From an uncultured Ruminococcus sp. (lineage in GTDB: Bacteria; Bacillota; Clostridia; Oscillospirales; Acutalibacteraceae), in NCBI GenBank assembly GCA_910585865.1, contig CAJUGO010000016.1, positions 1-45,071 on the forward strand: a DNA stretch of 45,071 bases. The letters are read 5' to 3'. Below, one piece after another: positions 33,154-42,589 of this stretch (positions are counted from its first letter, which is position 1; the number at the start of each line of letters is the position of its first letter). The notes below the pieces were generated by a model that did not search any database, was not told where the DNA came from, and worked only from the letters and a program-made list of their open reading frames with translations. The position numbers and the translations under genes were made by a program.

Positions 33154-34233
33154 ATGAGTAAGATGGAATTTTCGGATGAATTTGATTTTGAAAACAGAAT
33201 AATGGATGCTGCCGAAATTCCCGAGGATGTGTCTGACGGTGAAAACCCTTTGCGCCCCAAAACACTTTCTGAGTATATTGGACAGGACAAAGTTAAAGAA
33301 AATCTTAAGATTTTTATTGAGGCGGCAAAGCTTAGGGGTGAGTCACTTGACCATGTTCTGCTATATGGACCTCCGGGTCTGGGCAAGACAACATTGTCCG
33401 GGATTATTGCTAATGAGCTGGGGGTATCTATTCGTATTACTTCCGGTCCTGCGATTGAAAAGCCGGGCGATTTGGCAGCACTTCTTACAAATCTTAATGA
33501 GGGAGATGTGCTGTTTATTGATGAAATCCACCGTTTGAGCCGTGCTGTAGAGGAAATTCTTTATCCTTCAATGGAGGATTTTGCAATTGATATAATAACA
33601 GGCAAGGGGCAGATGGCAGCTTCTTATCATCTTCCGCTGCCTAAGTTCACGCTTGTAGGGGCGACGACAAGGGCGGGACAGCTGACTGCCCCGTTGAGGG
33701 ATAGGTTTGGCGTAGTGCTTAGACTTGAATTGTATACTCCGGAGGAACTTGCGCTGATTGTTGAAAGAAGTGCCGGTATACTTGATATAAAAATTGAACA
33801 TGACGGAGCACTTGAAATTGCGTCTCGTTCAAGAGGAACACCGAGAATTGCAAACCGGCTGTTAAAAAGAGTGCGTGATTTTGCTCAGGTAATTTCAGAC
33901 GGTGTTATAACGGTTGACAGTGCAAGAATTGCGCTTGACCGCCTTGAAATAGATGAACTGGGGCTTGACCAAAATGACAGAAGAATGCTGGAAGCAATAA
34001 TACGTTTTTATAATGGAGGTCCGGTAGGACTCGAAACACTTGCGGCGGCAATCGGTGAAGAAGCAATAACAATCGAGGATGTTTACGAACCATATTTGCT
34101 GCAAATAGGTTTTCTCAGCAGAACACCAAGGGGACGATGTATTACCGCGGAGGCTTGCAGGCATTTGGGATATGAATTTCCAAAAGGTACCGTAAATGCA
34201 ACGCCGACACAGCCCAATTTATTTGGTGGATAA
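33154..34233 (+). CDS. ruvB: Holliday-junction helicase RuvB
   Basis: This 359-residue AAA+ motor starts four bases after ruvA. It has FIGQ-like SEYIGQDKVKENL, Walker A GPPGLGKTT, Walker B LFIDEIHR, sensor 1 LVGATTRAG, and the arginine-finger region with a C-terminal winged helix (GRCITAEACRHLGY). It drives branch migration with RuvA. The N-terminal extension before the RuvB core is about 20 acidic residues. Confidence 0.96.
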   Translation: MSKMEFSDEFDFENRIMDAAEIPEDVSDGENPLRPKTLSEYIGQDKVKENLKIFIEAAKLRGESLDHVLLYGPPGLGKTTLSGIIANELGVSIRITSGPAIEKPGDLAALLTNLNEGDVLFIDEIHRLSRAVEEILYPSMEDFAIDIITGKGQMAASYHLPLPKFTLVGATTRAGQLTAPLRDRFGVVLRLELYTPEELALIVERSAGILDIKIEHDGALEIASRSRGTPRIANRLLKRVRDFAQVISDGVITVDSARIALDRLEIDELGLDQNDRRMLEAIIRFYNGGPVGLETLAAAIGEEAITIEDVYEPYLLQIGFLSRTPRGRCITAEACRHLGYEFPKGTVNATPTQPNLFGG

Positions 34234-34298
34234 TATACTTATAAAACAATTTTTTAAAAATATAATAATTATGACTACAATTACAGGAGGCAAAAATT

Positions 34299-35648
34299 AT
34301 GGGAAGATTATTTGGAACTGACGGTGCCAGAGGGGTTGCCAATAAAGAGCTTACAGCAGAACTTGCTATGAATATAGGCAGAGCCGCTGCAATGGTGCTG
34401 ATAAATGAAGAGGTGGAACATCCTACAATACTTATAGGAAAAGATACAAGACTTTCAGGAGATATGCTTGAAGGGGCACTTGTTGCAGGACTGTGCTCAG
34501 TAGGTGCAAACGTTCAGCTGCTCGGTGTTGTTCCTACTCCGGCTGTTGCTTACCTTATAGGTAAATATAATGCAGATGCAGGAATAATGATTTCCGCATC
34601 TCATAATCCTTTTGAGTTTAACGGAATTAAAATATTCAGTTCGGACGGATGTAAGCTTCCGGATGATCTGGAAAACCGAATTGAAGAGATTGTACTTGAT
34701 AACGCAGTTCCTTATGCAGTTGCAAATGATGAAAATATAGGAAAAGTAAATAGAACGGAAAATGCTGTTGATGATTATATAGAGCATGTTGCAGAGTCGG
34801 TTAACTGCGATTTTGACGGTATGGAAATTGCCATTGACTGCTCAAACGGTGCATCATACAGAACGGCAGAGAAGCTTTTTACAAAGTTGGGGGCAAAGGT
34901 TCATGTACTGTTTGATGATCCTGACGGAATTAATATTAATAAGAAATGCGGTTCAACACATATGGGCAAGCTTCAGAAGTACGTTTTTGAACATAAGCTT
35001 TGCTGCGGACTGGCATTTGACGGTGATGCTGACAGATGTCTTGCAGTTGATGAAAATGGCAATATTGTTGACGGTGATTATCTTATTGCTATCTGTGCAA
35101 ACGATATGAAACAGCGCGGTGTGCTTAAAAAGAATGCTGTTGTCGGAACAGTAATGACAAATATGGGCTTTAACAAGTTTTGTGAGAATAACGGAATGAA
35201 CTTTGTTTCTACAAAAGTAGGAGACAGATATGTACTTGAAGCCATGATGCGAGAGGGATACAATATCGGCGGTGAGCAAAGCGGACATATTATTTTGCTT
35301 GATCATGCAACAACAGGTGACGGTCAGCTTTCGGGCGCGATGATTTTAAGTATAATAAAGCGTTCGGGTAAGACTTTAAGCGAGCTTGCAAAGGTTATGG
35401 AGCGGCTTCCACAGGTGCTTATTAATGTTAAGGTGAGCAAAAAGGGAAAACTTTCATTTTATACAGACAAAGGAATTAAGGCTGAAATCAAGCGTGTAAG
35501 CGAAATACTCGGGGACAGGGGCAGAATTCTGATTCGTGTATCAGGAACAGAGCCTCTTGTAAGAGTAATGCTTGAGGGAGAGAATCTTGAAGAAATACAG
35601 AATCTTGCGGAGGATGCTGCGCAGGTAGTAAGGGAAAGATTGGCGTAA
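34299..35648 (+). CDS. glmM: Phosphoglucosamine mutase
   Basis: This 449-residue protein starts at an ATG after CAGGAGG. It opens MGRLFGTDGARGVAN. The phosphoserine loop is MISASHNPFEFNG with S101, the metal loop is FDGDADRC, the sugar-specificity loop is GGEQSGHI, and the phosphate-binding loop is RVSGTEPLVRVM. It interconverts glucosamine 6-phosphate and 1-phosphate for peptidoglycan precursor synthesis. Its stop codon shares one base with the next start (TAATG), so the methyltransferase is translationally coupled. Confidence 0.96.
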   Translation: MGRLFGTDGARGVANKELTAELAMNIGRAAAMVLINEEVEHPTILIGKDTRLSGDMLEGALVAGLCSVGANVQLLGVVPTPAVAYLIGKYNADAGIMISASHNPFEFNGIKIFSSDGCKLPDDLENRIEEIVLDNAVPYAVANDENIGKVNRTENAVDDYIEHVAESVNCDFDGMEIAIDCSNGASYRTAEKLFTKLGAKVHVLFDDPDGININKKCGSTHMGKLQKYVFEHKLCCGLAFDGDADRCLAVDENGNIVDGDYLIAICANDMKQRGVLKKNAVVGTVMTNMGFNKFCENNGMNFVSTKVGDRYVLEAMMREGYNIGGEQSGHIILLDHATTGDGQLSGAMILSIIKRSGKTLSELAKVMERLPQVLINVKVSKKGKLSFYTDKGIKAEIKRVSEILGDRGRILIRVSGTEPLVRVMLEGENLEEIQNLAEDAAQVVRERLA

Positions 35649-36511
35649 TGCGATTATCTGAAAACTGGAAAGATTACGAGCTTATTGATACGTCCGATGG
35701 TGAGCGGCTTGAACGATGGGGCGATATTATTCTTATACGTCCTGACCCTCAGATTATATGGTCAACGGATAAAAATAATCCCCTGTGGCATTCTGCACAT
35801 GCACGCTATCACCGCAGCAATAAAGGCGGCGGGTATTGGGAACAATATAAAAAAGTTCCTGACAGATGGACAATAAATTACGGTAATCTTGTGTTTAATA
35901 TAAAACCTATGGGGTTTAAGCATACGGGAGTTTTTCCCGAACAGGCGGTAAATTGGGATTTTGCAGCCAGAAAAATAAAGAATGAAAACAGACCTATAAA
36001 GCTTCTGAACCTTTTTGGTTATACAGGCTGTGCAACCTTGGCGGCTATGAATGCCGGGGCGTCTGTTTGTCATGTGGATGCATCAAAAGGTATGGTACAG
36101 TGGGCAAAGGAAAATGCTGTATCAAGCAATGCTGCCAATTTGCCGGTAAGATGGCTTGTTGACGACTGTGTTAAATTTGTGCAGCGTGAAATAAGAAGAG
36201 GCAATAAATATGATGCAATTATAATGGACCCTCCTTCGTACGGAAGAGGTCCCGGCGGAGAGATATGGAAGCTTGAAGAACAGCTTTTTCCTCTTGTAAC
36301 TCTTTGCAGGAAGGTAATGTCTGATAATCCGTTGTTTTTTATACTGAATTCATATACAACAGGGTTATCACCTGCTGTAATGGAGTATTTACTTGGCATA
36401 TTGCTCGAAAGGGATTTTGGTGGCAAAGTCTCAAGCAGTGAAATAGGACTCAAGGTGAGTGACACGGGACTTGTATTGCCGTGCGGCTCAACTGCGATAT
36501 GGGAGAACTAG
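35648..36511 (+). CDS. Class I SAM-dependent RNA methyltransferase (RlmI/RlmL-like)
   Basis: This 287-residue protein has a SAM-binding LLNLFGYTGCATLAAMNAGA loop, an acidic HVDAS end of strand 2, and a catalytic-type IIMDPPSYGRG. These are typical of the RlmI-type large-subunit rRNA cytosine-5 methyltransferases (Methyltrans_SAM family). The N-terminal PUA domain of classical RlmI is missing; a short DGERLERWGDIILIRPDPQ segment stands in its place. It is encoded between glmM and the ECF transporter genes, with a one-base overlap upstream. The exact rRNA target is not known. Confidence 0.85.
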   Translation: MRLSENWKDYELIDTSDGERLERWGDIILIRPDPQIIWSTDKNNPLWHSAHARYHRSNKGGGYWEQYKKVPDRWTINYGNLVFNIKPMGFKHTGVFPEQAVNWDFAARKIKNENRPIKLLNLFGYTGCATLAAMNAGASVCHVDASKGMVQWAKENAVSSNAANLPVRWLVDDCVKFVQREIRRGNKYDAIIMDPPSYGRGPGGEIWKLEEQLFPLVTLCRKVMSDNPLFFILNSYTTGLSPAVMEYLLGILLERDFGGKVSSSEIGLKVSDTGLVLPCGSTAIWEN

Positions 36512-36514
36512 TTG

Positions 36515-37360
36515 ATGGAATTTATCTCAATAGACAACATTTCTTTTTCGTATTCTGATTCTGAAAACTCAAATTTGGTTAAAAATGCAGTTGATAATTT
36601 TTCTCTTAAAATAAAAAAGGGAGAGTTTATAGCACTGCTCGGACACAACGGATGCGGAAAGTCAACGGTTGCAAAGCACCTTAATGCAATGCTGCTGCCG
36701 GACAGCGGCAAGGTGTATGTTGACGGAGATGATACTTCTGATGAAGATAAAACTTATGATATACGAAAAAAAGTAGGCTTGGTGCTACAAAATCCCGATA
36801 ATCAGCTTGTGGCAAGCATTGTGGAGGAAGATGTTGCTTTCGGCCCGGAAAATCTTGGTGTTGCTCCTGATGTAATTCGTCAGCGGGTAGATGAAGCTTT
36901 AAAAACTGTGGATATGTACGAATACCGTACTCATGCACCGTATAAACTTTCGGGAGGACAAAAGCAGAGAGTTGCAATTGCAGGAATTCTTGCAATGCAG
37001 CCTCAATGCATAGTTCTTGATGAACCGACGGCAATGCTGGATCCCAACGGAAGAAGCGAAGTTATGTCAACACTTTTAAAACTCAACAAGGATAAGAACA
37101 TGACCGTTATTCTTATAACTCATTATATGGAGGAAGCAGTTCTTGCTGACAGGGTTATTGTTATGGATGAGGGAAGAATTCTTATTCAGGGAACTCCCGA
37201 GGAAGTTTTCTCACAAGTTGAGCTTTTAAAAAAGCACAGACTTGATGTTCCGCAGGCAACTGAACTTGCATACAAGCTTAGAGGATGCGGAATAAAAACA
37301 GGTAAAATTCCTCTTAATGATGAGGATTGCGTAAAAATGCTTGAGGAGGTGCTTAAATGA
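36515..37360 (+). CDS. ecfA1: ECF transporter ATPase A1
   Basis: I choose the ATG at 36515, behind GGGAG; a TTG three bases earlier is possible. The 281-residue ATPase has Walker A GHNGCGKST (43-51), a Q-loop LVLQNPDNQ, signature LSGGQKQRVAIA, Walker B CIVLDEPTAMLD and the THYMEEA switch. The QNPDNQ segment is typical of EcfA1/CbiO-type subunits. It pairs with EcfA2 and EcfT to form an energy-coupling module for vitamins or metals. It overlaps ecfA2 by four bases. Confidence 0.92.
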   Translation: MEFISIDNISFSYSDSENSNLVKNAVDNFSLKIKKGEFIALLGHNGCGKSTVAKHLNAMLLPDSGKVYVDGDDTSDEDKTYDIRKKVGLVLQNPDNQLVASIVEEDVAFGPENLGVAPDVIRQRVDEALKTVDMYEYRTHAPYKLSGGQKQRVAIAGILAMQPQCIVLDEPTAMLDPNGRSEVMSTLLKLNKDKNMTVILITHYMEEAVLADRVIVMDEGRILIQGTPEEVFSQVELLKKHRLDVPQATELAYKLRGCGIKTGKIPLNDEDCVKMLEEVLK

Positions 37361-38223
37361 GCAATATCCTTGAGCTTAAAAATTTGAGTTATATATACGG
37401 AGAAGGAACTCCGTTTGAAAAATGTGCCGTCAGCAATATAAGCCTTGAAATAAAAAAGGGAGAATTCATCGGCATAATAGGTCATACAGGCTCAGGTAAG
37501 TCAACACTTGTTCAGATGCTAAACGGACTTATAAAACCGTCGGGAGGTCAAGTTATTTTTGACGGAGCCGATATATGGGAAAATCCCAAGGAAATACGCA
37601 GAATAAGATTTAAGGTCGGGATGGTATTTCAATATCCTGAATATCAGTTGTTTGAAGAAACTGTTTACAAGGATATCTCCTTTGGTCCTTCAAATATGGG
37701 TAAAAGCGGTGCTGAGCTTGATCAGGCTGTAAAGGCAGCAGCTTTATTTACAGGATTAAAGGAAGAACTTCTTTATAAATCACCGTTTGATTTATCGGGA
37801 GGCGAGAAACGCCGTGCTGCAATTGCCGGCGTAATTGCCATGGATCCTGAGGTGCTTGTGCTCGATGAACCTACGGCAGGTCTTGACCCAATGGGAAGGG
37901 ATGTTCTTTTAAGCCAGATTGTACAATATCACAAAGAACGTAAGAATACAGTTTTACTTGTTTCTCACAGTATGGAGGATATAGCAAGAGTTGCCGACAG
38001 AATTATTGTTATGAATAATTCTGAGGCTGTTATGTATGATGAAACAAAAGAAGTTTTTTCAAAGGGCAGGGAGCTGGAAAAAATTGGTCTGCGTGTTCCT
38101 CAGATAACAAAAATTATGCTAAAACTTAAGGAAAAGGGATATGATGTAGCAGACGGAATACTAAATGTTGATGATGCTCTTGCACAAATTTTCTCACTGC
38201 TTAAAAAGGAGGGGAAGATATGA
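37357..38223 (+). CDS. ecfA2: ECF transporter ATPase A2
   Basis: This 288-residue ATPase starts in a four-base ATGA overlap with ecfA1. It has Walker A GHTGSGKST, Q-loop MVFQYPEYQLFEET (the EcfA2 hallmark), signature LSGGEKRRAAIAG, Walker B VLVLDEPTAGLD and a VSHSMED switch. It forms the heterodimer with EcfA1. Its stop overlaps the ecfT start by four bases. Confidence 0.93.
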   Translation: MSNILELKNLSYIYGEGTPFEKCAVSNISLEIKKGEFIGIIGHTGSGKSTLVQMLNGLIKPSGGQVIFDGADIWENPKEIRRIRFKVGMVFQYPEYQLFEETVYKDISFGPSNMGKSGAELDQAVKAAALFTGLKEELLYKSPFDLSGGEKRRAAIAGVIAMDPEVLVLDEPTAGLDPMGRDVLLSQIVQYHKERKNTVLLVSHSMEDIARVADRIIVMNNSEAVMYDETKEVFSKGRELEKIGLRVPQITKIMLKLKEKGYDVADGILNVDDALAQIFSLLKKEGKI

Positions 38224-39032
38224 TAAGGGATGTAGCGTTTGGTCAGTTCTTTCCAGGTAAAAGTATTATACACAGAGTTGATCCCCGTGCAAAAATTATA
38301 ATGCTGACAGCATTTTTAATAATAATTTTTTGCACCTTCAACTATTTATCACTTTTGCTTGTTACACTGTTTACTGCAACATTCATAGCTTTAAGCGGTG
38401 TGCCTGTAAAGTTTTATTTTAAAAGCCTTAAAGTAATTGTTTTTATAGTGCTGATAACATCTGTTCTTAATATGTTTTACGGAACGGGTGACCCGATATG
38501 GGAATGGGGAATATTAAAAATAACGCTTAATGGTATAAACAGGGCAATATTTATAACTGTAAGAATTATTTGTCTTATTCTTGCCAGCTCCTGTCTTACT
38601 TTTACAACATCGCCGACAGATTTAACAGATGCACTTGAACGGCTTATGAAGCCTTTGAATAAAATTCATTTCCCCGTTCATGAAATTGCAATGATGATGT
38701 CGCTTGCATTAAGATTTGTACCTACTTTGCTTGAGGAAACCGATAAAATTACACAAGCGCAAAAAGCAAGAGGTGCAGATATGGAGTCGGGCAATATATT
38801 TCAGCGAATAAAGTCATTTATTCCTATACTTATTCCGCTGTTTGTTTCTGCATTCAGAAGAGCCTATGACCTTGCAACGGCAATGGAGTGCCGCTGTTAT
38901 CGTGGAGGAAACGGACGGACAAGAATGAAAATTATCCATATGACAAAAACAGATGTTATATCATTTTGTATATTGGGATTTATAATTTGCGGAGTGGTTT
39001 TATGCAATATATTTGTGACGGCGGCGATTTAA
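38220..39032 (+). CDS. ecfT: ECF transporter transmembrane subunit T
   Basis: This 270-residue membrane protein has about five to six membrane segments. The two coupling-helix motifs with an Ala-Arg pair are visible (AQKARGADMESG and AMECRCYRGG). No S-component gene is adjacent, which fits a shared group II ECF module using S-components encoded elsewhere. The end of the gene overlaps the proposed truA start by 31 bases. Confidence 0.92.
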   Translation: MIRDVAFGQFFPGKSIIHRVDPRAKIIMLTAFLIIIFCTFNYLSLLLVTLFTATFIALSGVPVKFYFKSLKVIVFIVLITSVLNMFYGTGDPIWEWGILKITLNGINRAIFITVRIICLILASSCLTFTTSPTDLTDALERLMKPLNKIHFPVHEIAMMMSLALRFVPTLLEETDKITQAQKARGADMESGNIFQRIKSFIPILIPLFVSAFRRAYDLATAMECRCYRGGNGRTRMKIIHMTKTDVISFCILGFIICGVVLCNIFVTAAI

Positions 39033-39778
39033 AAAATCTTATGGTTACAATTTCATATGACGGAAGCTGTTTTCACGGATGGCAGATTCAGCAAAATGCT
39101 CTGACCGTTCAGGAGGTTTTTCAAAATTCTTTATCTAAAATTATTGGTGATGATTTTGATGTAAAGGGATGCAGCCGCACCGACAGCGGTGTTCATGCAA
39201 ACATGTACTGCATAAGTCTTAAAACACATCATCCGATAGAGCCGATAAGGCTTAAAGCTGCGCTTAACCGATGGCTTCCAAAGTCTGTTGCCGTGCTTGA
39301 CTGTCAAAAAGCAGACGACAGTTTTCATGCTCGTTACAGCTGTTTAAGCAAAGAGTATATTTATAAAATATGGAACAGTGAGGTGCGAAATCCTTTTTTG
39401 GACGGATATGCGCTGCATTACAGATATAAAATTGATGAACAAATGCTTAATAGAGCTGCCCAGGCTTATGTGGGAAAGCACGACTTTACATCATTCTGTA
39501 CGCTTGACAACCGAGAGCAGGGGGACTTAACCCGGTGTGTTAAGGCTTTCTCCGTAGAGCGGGAAAGAGATATGGTTATAATGAAGGTTGAGGCAGACGG
39601 ATTCCTTTATAATATGGTTAGAATAATGGTTGGTACTCTTCTTAAAATTCAGCAGGGAAAACTTGCTGCTGATTCTATTCCTGAAATAATAAAAAAGAAA
39701 AACCGAAAATATGCGGGTCCGACGGCCCAGGCATGCGGACTGTACCTTAATAAGGTTAATTATGAATTTAATATTTAG
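39002..39778 (+). CDS. truA: tRNA pseudouridine synthase TruA
   Basis: The start is probably the ATG at 39002 behind GGAG, inside the end of ecfT, giving 258 residues. An ATG at 39041 would match the family core more tightly but lacks a ribosome site. The catalytic aspartate is D61 in GCSRTDSGVHA, and further TruA motifs are HARYSCLSKEYIYKIW and HDFTSFCT. It isomerises uridines 38-40 of the tRNA anticodon arm. It is the last gene of the co-oriented ruv-glmM-ecf run; no clear terminator follows. Confidence 0.94.
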   Translation: MQYICDGGDLKNLMVTISYDGSCFHGWQIQQNALTVQEVFQNSLSKIIGDDFDVKGCSRTDSGVHANMYCISLKTHHPIEPIRLKAALNRWLPKSVAVLDCQKADDSFHARYSCLSKEYIYKIWNSEVRNPFLDGYALHYRYKIDEQMLNRAAQAYVGKHDFTSFCTLDNREQGDLTRCVKAFSVERERDMVIMKVEADGFLYNMVRIMVGTLLKIQQGKLAADSIPEIIKKKNRKYAGPTAQACGLYLNKVNYEFNI

Positions 39779-39871
39779 ATTGTAACTGGAAATACACTGA
39801 CAGAAAAGATTGTGTTTAAACAATTTGTATTTTCAGCTGATTTTGGTTCACAAAAGGAGTGAACAGAGAAA

Positions 39872-41176
39872 ATGTATAATAAAATTAAAACACGGTATAC
39901 CAAGCCTAAATCAAGGAAACATGAGCGTGATGTAATAAGTTACGAGGATATGCCGCTTGATGATTACGAACAGGAAAAAACTGATATTTCTCCCGAAGCA
40001 GTTAAGAAAATTGTTATTGGTATATGTATTGCGCTTGCTGCAGGTCTTATAGTTTTTGCATTTGCAAACCGCGACAAGCTGACATGGGATAATATTTCTA
40101 CATGGTGGACATATGATGTTCTCGGAAATGCAGGTAACGGATATCCCGTTGATATTGTAGGTGCTGAAGTTTCTGCCGGTAATTTTACTGTTTCACAGGG
40201 ACATGCTGTCTATACTTCGGATACTTCTTTTGTAACGCTTAACTCAACGGGAAGTGAAGTTGCCAATATTCAGCTTCGCTGTTCGAATCCGGTCATGAAA
40301 TCAGAAAACAACAGGTTTCTTACTTATGGACTTGACAGCAAAAGTTTTCAAATTAACAGTTTTGATGAAAATATTTATTCCGGAGAAGCAGAAGGAAAGA
40401 TTTTTGCCGGTGATATATCTGCAAACGGAGTATATTGTCTTGTAACTGAAGGCAATGGTTATCTTAGTATGCTGTATGTATATAACAGCAGTAATAATAG
40501 GATATATAAATATTATTTTTCAGAGTATTATATGACGTCTGTTTCACTTAACAGCGACGGTTCGGGGTGTGTGATATGCGGTTTTGCAAGTGACGGCGGT
40601 GCGATATCAACCGGTGTTTATGTGCTTGACTTTAATAAAACGGAGCCTGTATCAGTATATAAAATAGATAATGACGCTGTTCTTGACTGCGAATACTTGA
40701 ACAACAGCCGTGCAGTGCTTGTAGGACAAAGTGCTTCTTACATAGTGAAAATAGGAGAGCAGGATTATATTACAAGCAGCTATAAGGATAAAAGTCTTGC
40801 GAATTACTGCTTCAATCCGGATACTAATTCCTATACTCTTGCACTCTCAAGAAGCGGTGACGGAAGAAGTGTTGAAATCAATGGCTGTAATGATAATGGT
40901 GAGATTATCTATACAGTTAATACTGATTATAAAGCAGACTGTATTTCCGCATATAAAGGAACAGTAGCAATACTTGACGGAAATACTGTATACGGATATA
41001 ATCAAAGCGGACAAATGCTGTATTCCTGTGATACAGGAACAGGTTCAAAAAAAATAGTCCTGACATCTGATAGAAATGCATATGTACTGAGTGTAAATCA
41101 AATACGGTTTATTGATCTTAATAAAGCGTCAAGCGATGATACAGCACGGCCTTCTTCAAAAGGAGATAATAAGTAA
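39872..41176 (+). CDS. Membrane-anchored beta-propeller-like protein (DUF5711-type)
   Basis: This 434-residue protein has a charged cytoplasmic N-terminus of about 45 residues, one membrane segment at about 46-66, and an external beta-rich domain made of repeated four-strand units (for example VTLNSTGSEVANIQL, VLDFNKTEPVSVYKI, GEIIYTVNTDYKADC). This is the layout of clostridial DUF5711 proteins, which I recognise by form only. The function is not established. The next gene, a CvpA family membrane protein, shares a base with its stop codon (TAATG), so the two products are likely made in equal amounts and may work together at the envelope. Confidence 0.75.
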   Translation: MYNKIKTRYTKPKSRKHERDVISYEDMPLDDYEQEKTDISPEAVKKIVIGICIALAAGLIVFAFANRDKLTWDNISTWWTYDVLGNAGNGYPVDIVGAEVSAGNFTVSQGHAVYTSDTSFVTLNSTGSEVANIQLRCSNPVMKSENNRFLTYGLDSKSFQINSFDENIYSGEAEGKIFAGDISANGVYCLVTEGNGYLSMLYVYNSSNNRIYKYYFSEYYMTSVSLNSDGSGCVICGFASDGGAISTGVYVLDFNKTEPVSVYKIDNDAVLDCEYLNNSRAVLVGQSASYIVKIGEQDYITSSYKDKSLANYCFNPDTNSYTLALSRSGDGRSVEINGCNDNGEIIYTVNTDYKADCISAYKGTVAILDGNTVYGYNQSGQMLYSCDTGTGSKKIVLTSDRNAYVLSVNQIRFIDLNKASSDDTARPSSKGDNK

Positions 41177-41850
41177 TGGTGTCAAATATTATTATTGCTG
41201 TTTTAATAGTTCTTTTTGCATTGATTGGTATGAAACGCGGAATAGCAATTACAATACTTAATATAGCAGGTATTATTGTTACTGCTGTGTCAGCATATTA
41301 TCTCGCCGATATGTTATCGGAATTTATTTATAATACCTTTGTAAAGCAGACCGTAACCGACAATATACAGCAGCTGATAACACAAAGCGGTGTTCAGTAT
41401 GCAGCTGAAAATTGTCTTGATACACTGCCGTCTTGGGTATACGGAATAGTTAGTTTTATAACAGGATTATTTGGCGCCGGTACAGGCGGATTTCAAAATA
41501 ATATATCTGCATCACAATTTACATCATCAAATACGGTACATCTAATTGAAAGTGCAGTTAAATCTGCAGTTACAAGTGTTTTTAATATAATTCTTTTTAT
41601 TTTACTTGTGGTTTTGATATATATATTAGTTAAGATTATTATAAAGAAAGTTGCCGTACTGTTTAAAATACCTGTTATAAGTCAAATAAATAAGTTACTT
41701 GGGGGTATTCTCGGTTTAATAGAAGGGATTGTGTTTGTATTTATTGTTGTAAATATATTTTATGTATTTATGAATTCGTCATATCCGGCAATTTTAAACA
41801 ATAGTCTTGTTTCGGGTAATATTTTTAAAATATTCTGTTTGTTTTGCTGA
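41176..41850 (+). CDS. CvpA family membrane protein
   Basis: This 224-residue protein begins MVSNIIIAVLIVLFALIGMK, then RGIAITILNIAG, the CvpA opening with the ALIGMKRG turn. It has four hydrophobic segments and a central soluble stretch of about 60 residues (VTDNIQQLITQSGVQYA). CvpA proteins are linked to colicin V production in Escherichia coli and to envelope homeostasis elsewhere. It is translationally coupled to the propeller protein upstream. Confidence 0.85.
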   Translation: MVSNIIIAVLIVLFALIGMKRGIAITILNIAGIIVTAVSAYYLADMLSEFIYNTFVKQTVTDNIQQLITQSGVQYAAENCLDTLPSWVYGIVSFITGLFGAGTGGFQNNISASQFTSSNTVHLIESAVKSAVTSVFNIILFILLVVLIYILVKIIIKKVAVLFKIPVISQINKLLGGILGLIEGIVFVFIVVNIFYVFMNSSYPAILNNSLVSGNIFKIFCLFC

Positions 41851-41882
41851 GTTTTAGTATATAAAGCATTGGGGGAATTAGA

Positions 41883-42494
41883 ATGGATAAGGAAGTATGG
41901 GAATTTAAAATATCAGATCTGATTACAGTGCCTAACATAATTACTTATATAAGATTTATTCTTATTTTACCGTTTGCATATTACTTTCTTAAAGGTAATT
42001 ATATGTATGCTGCGGTATGTATAATTATTTCGGGGCTGTCTGACTGCTTTGACGGATTTGCAGCGCGCAAACTCAATCAGGTAACATCCCTTGGCAAAGT
42101 ACTAGATCCTATTGCTGATAAGTTTACACTTTTTGTTGTTGTAATTTGTATGGTTATATATATTCCGGCTGTTTTACCCGTGCTTGTTACTTTATTGCTT
42201 AAGGATGTTTTAATGCTGCTTGGAGGAGCAGATTTAGTAAAGAAAGGACTTACACCGCCGTCTGCCAATTGGTACGGTAAGTTAGGAACTATAGTTTTTT
42301 ATTTTTCGATATGTGTAATAGTATTTCTAAAAGCTGTTTTTCAGTACGAGAATTTTGCACTTGACTTTACTTTGCTTTCTGTAACAGCACTGACTATGTT
42401 TTTTGCTCTTTATCAGTACGGAAAAATCTATTTTCAGATGATTAAAGACTACAATAATAAGGAAAAAATTGTTTCTGACAATAAAAATAAATAA
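41883..42494 (+). CDS. CDP-alcohol phosphatidyltransferase (PgsA-like)
   Basis: This 203-residue membrane protein has the family signature in full: SDCFDGFAARKLNQVTSLGK followed by VLDPIADK, giving DG-x2-AR-x8-G-x3-D-x3-D. It has about six hydrophobic segments. The opening LITVPNIITYIRFILILP is typical of phosphatidylglycerophosphate synthase and cardiolipin synthase of Gram-positive bacteria. It transfers a phosphatidyl group from CDP-diacylglycerol to a small alcohol, probably glycerol phosphate. Confidence 0.9.
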   Translation: MDKEVWEFKISDLITVPNIITYIRFILILPFAYYFLKGNYMYAAVCIIISGLSDCFDGFAARKLNQVTSLGKVLDPIADKFTLFVVVICMVIYIPAVLPVLVTLLLKDVLMLLGGADLVKKGLTPPSANWYGKLGTIVFYFSICVIVFLKAVFQYENFALDFTLLSVTALTMFFALYQYGKIYFQMIKDYNNKEKIVSDNKNK

Positions 42495-42511
42495 AATGCG
42501 ACAAATAACCA

Positions 42512-42540
42512 TTGAAATTTAGTATTATTAAATATATAAT
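42512..42540 (+). promoter_or_regulatory. Consensus promoter of the clpE-like gene
   Basis: TTGAAA (42512-42517), a 17-base spacer and a perfect TATAAT (42535-42540) lie 50 bases before the ATG. I find no CtsR tandem repeat and no HrcA-type CIRCE element nearby. Confidence 0.75.
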
Positions 42541-42589
42541 AAATTAAATTGGATATTAAAATTTAAATATATAAATTAAGGAGTTTAAT

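Noticed and set aside
38888..39001. N-terminal extension of TruA back into ecfT
   Set aside because: The extra residues do not resemble TruA, and a start with a ribosome site exists at 39002.
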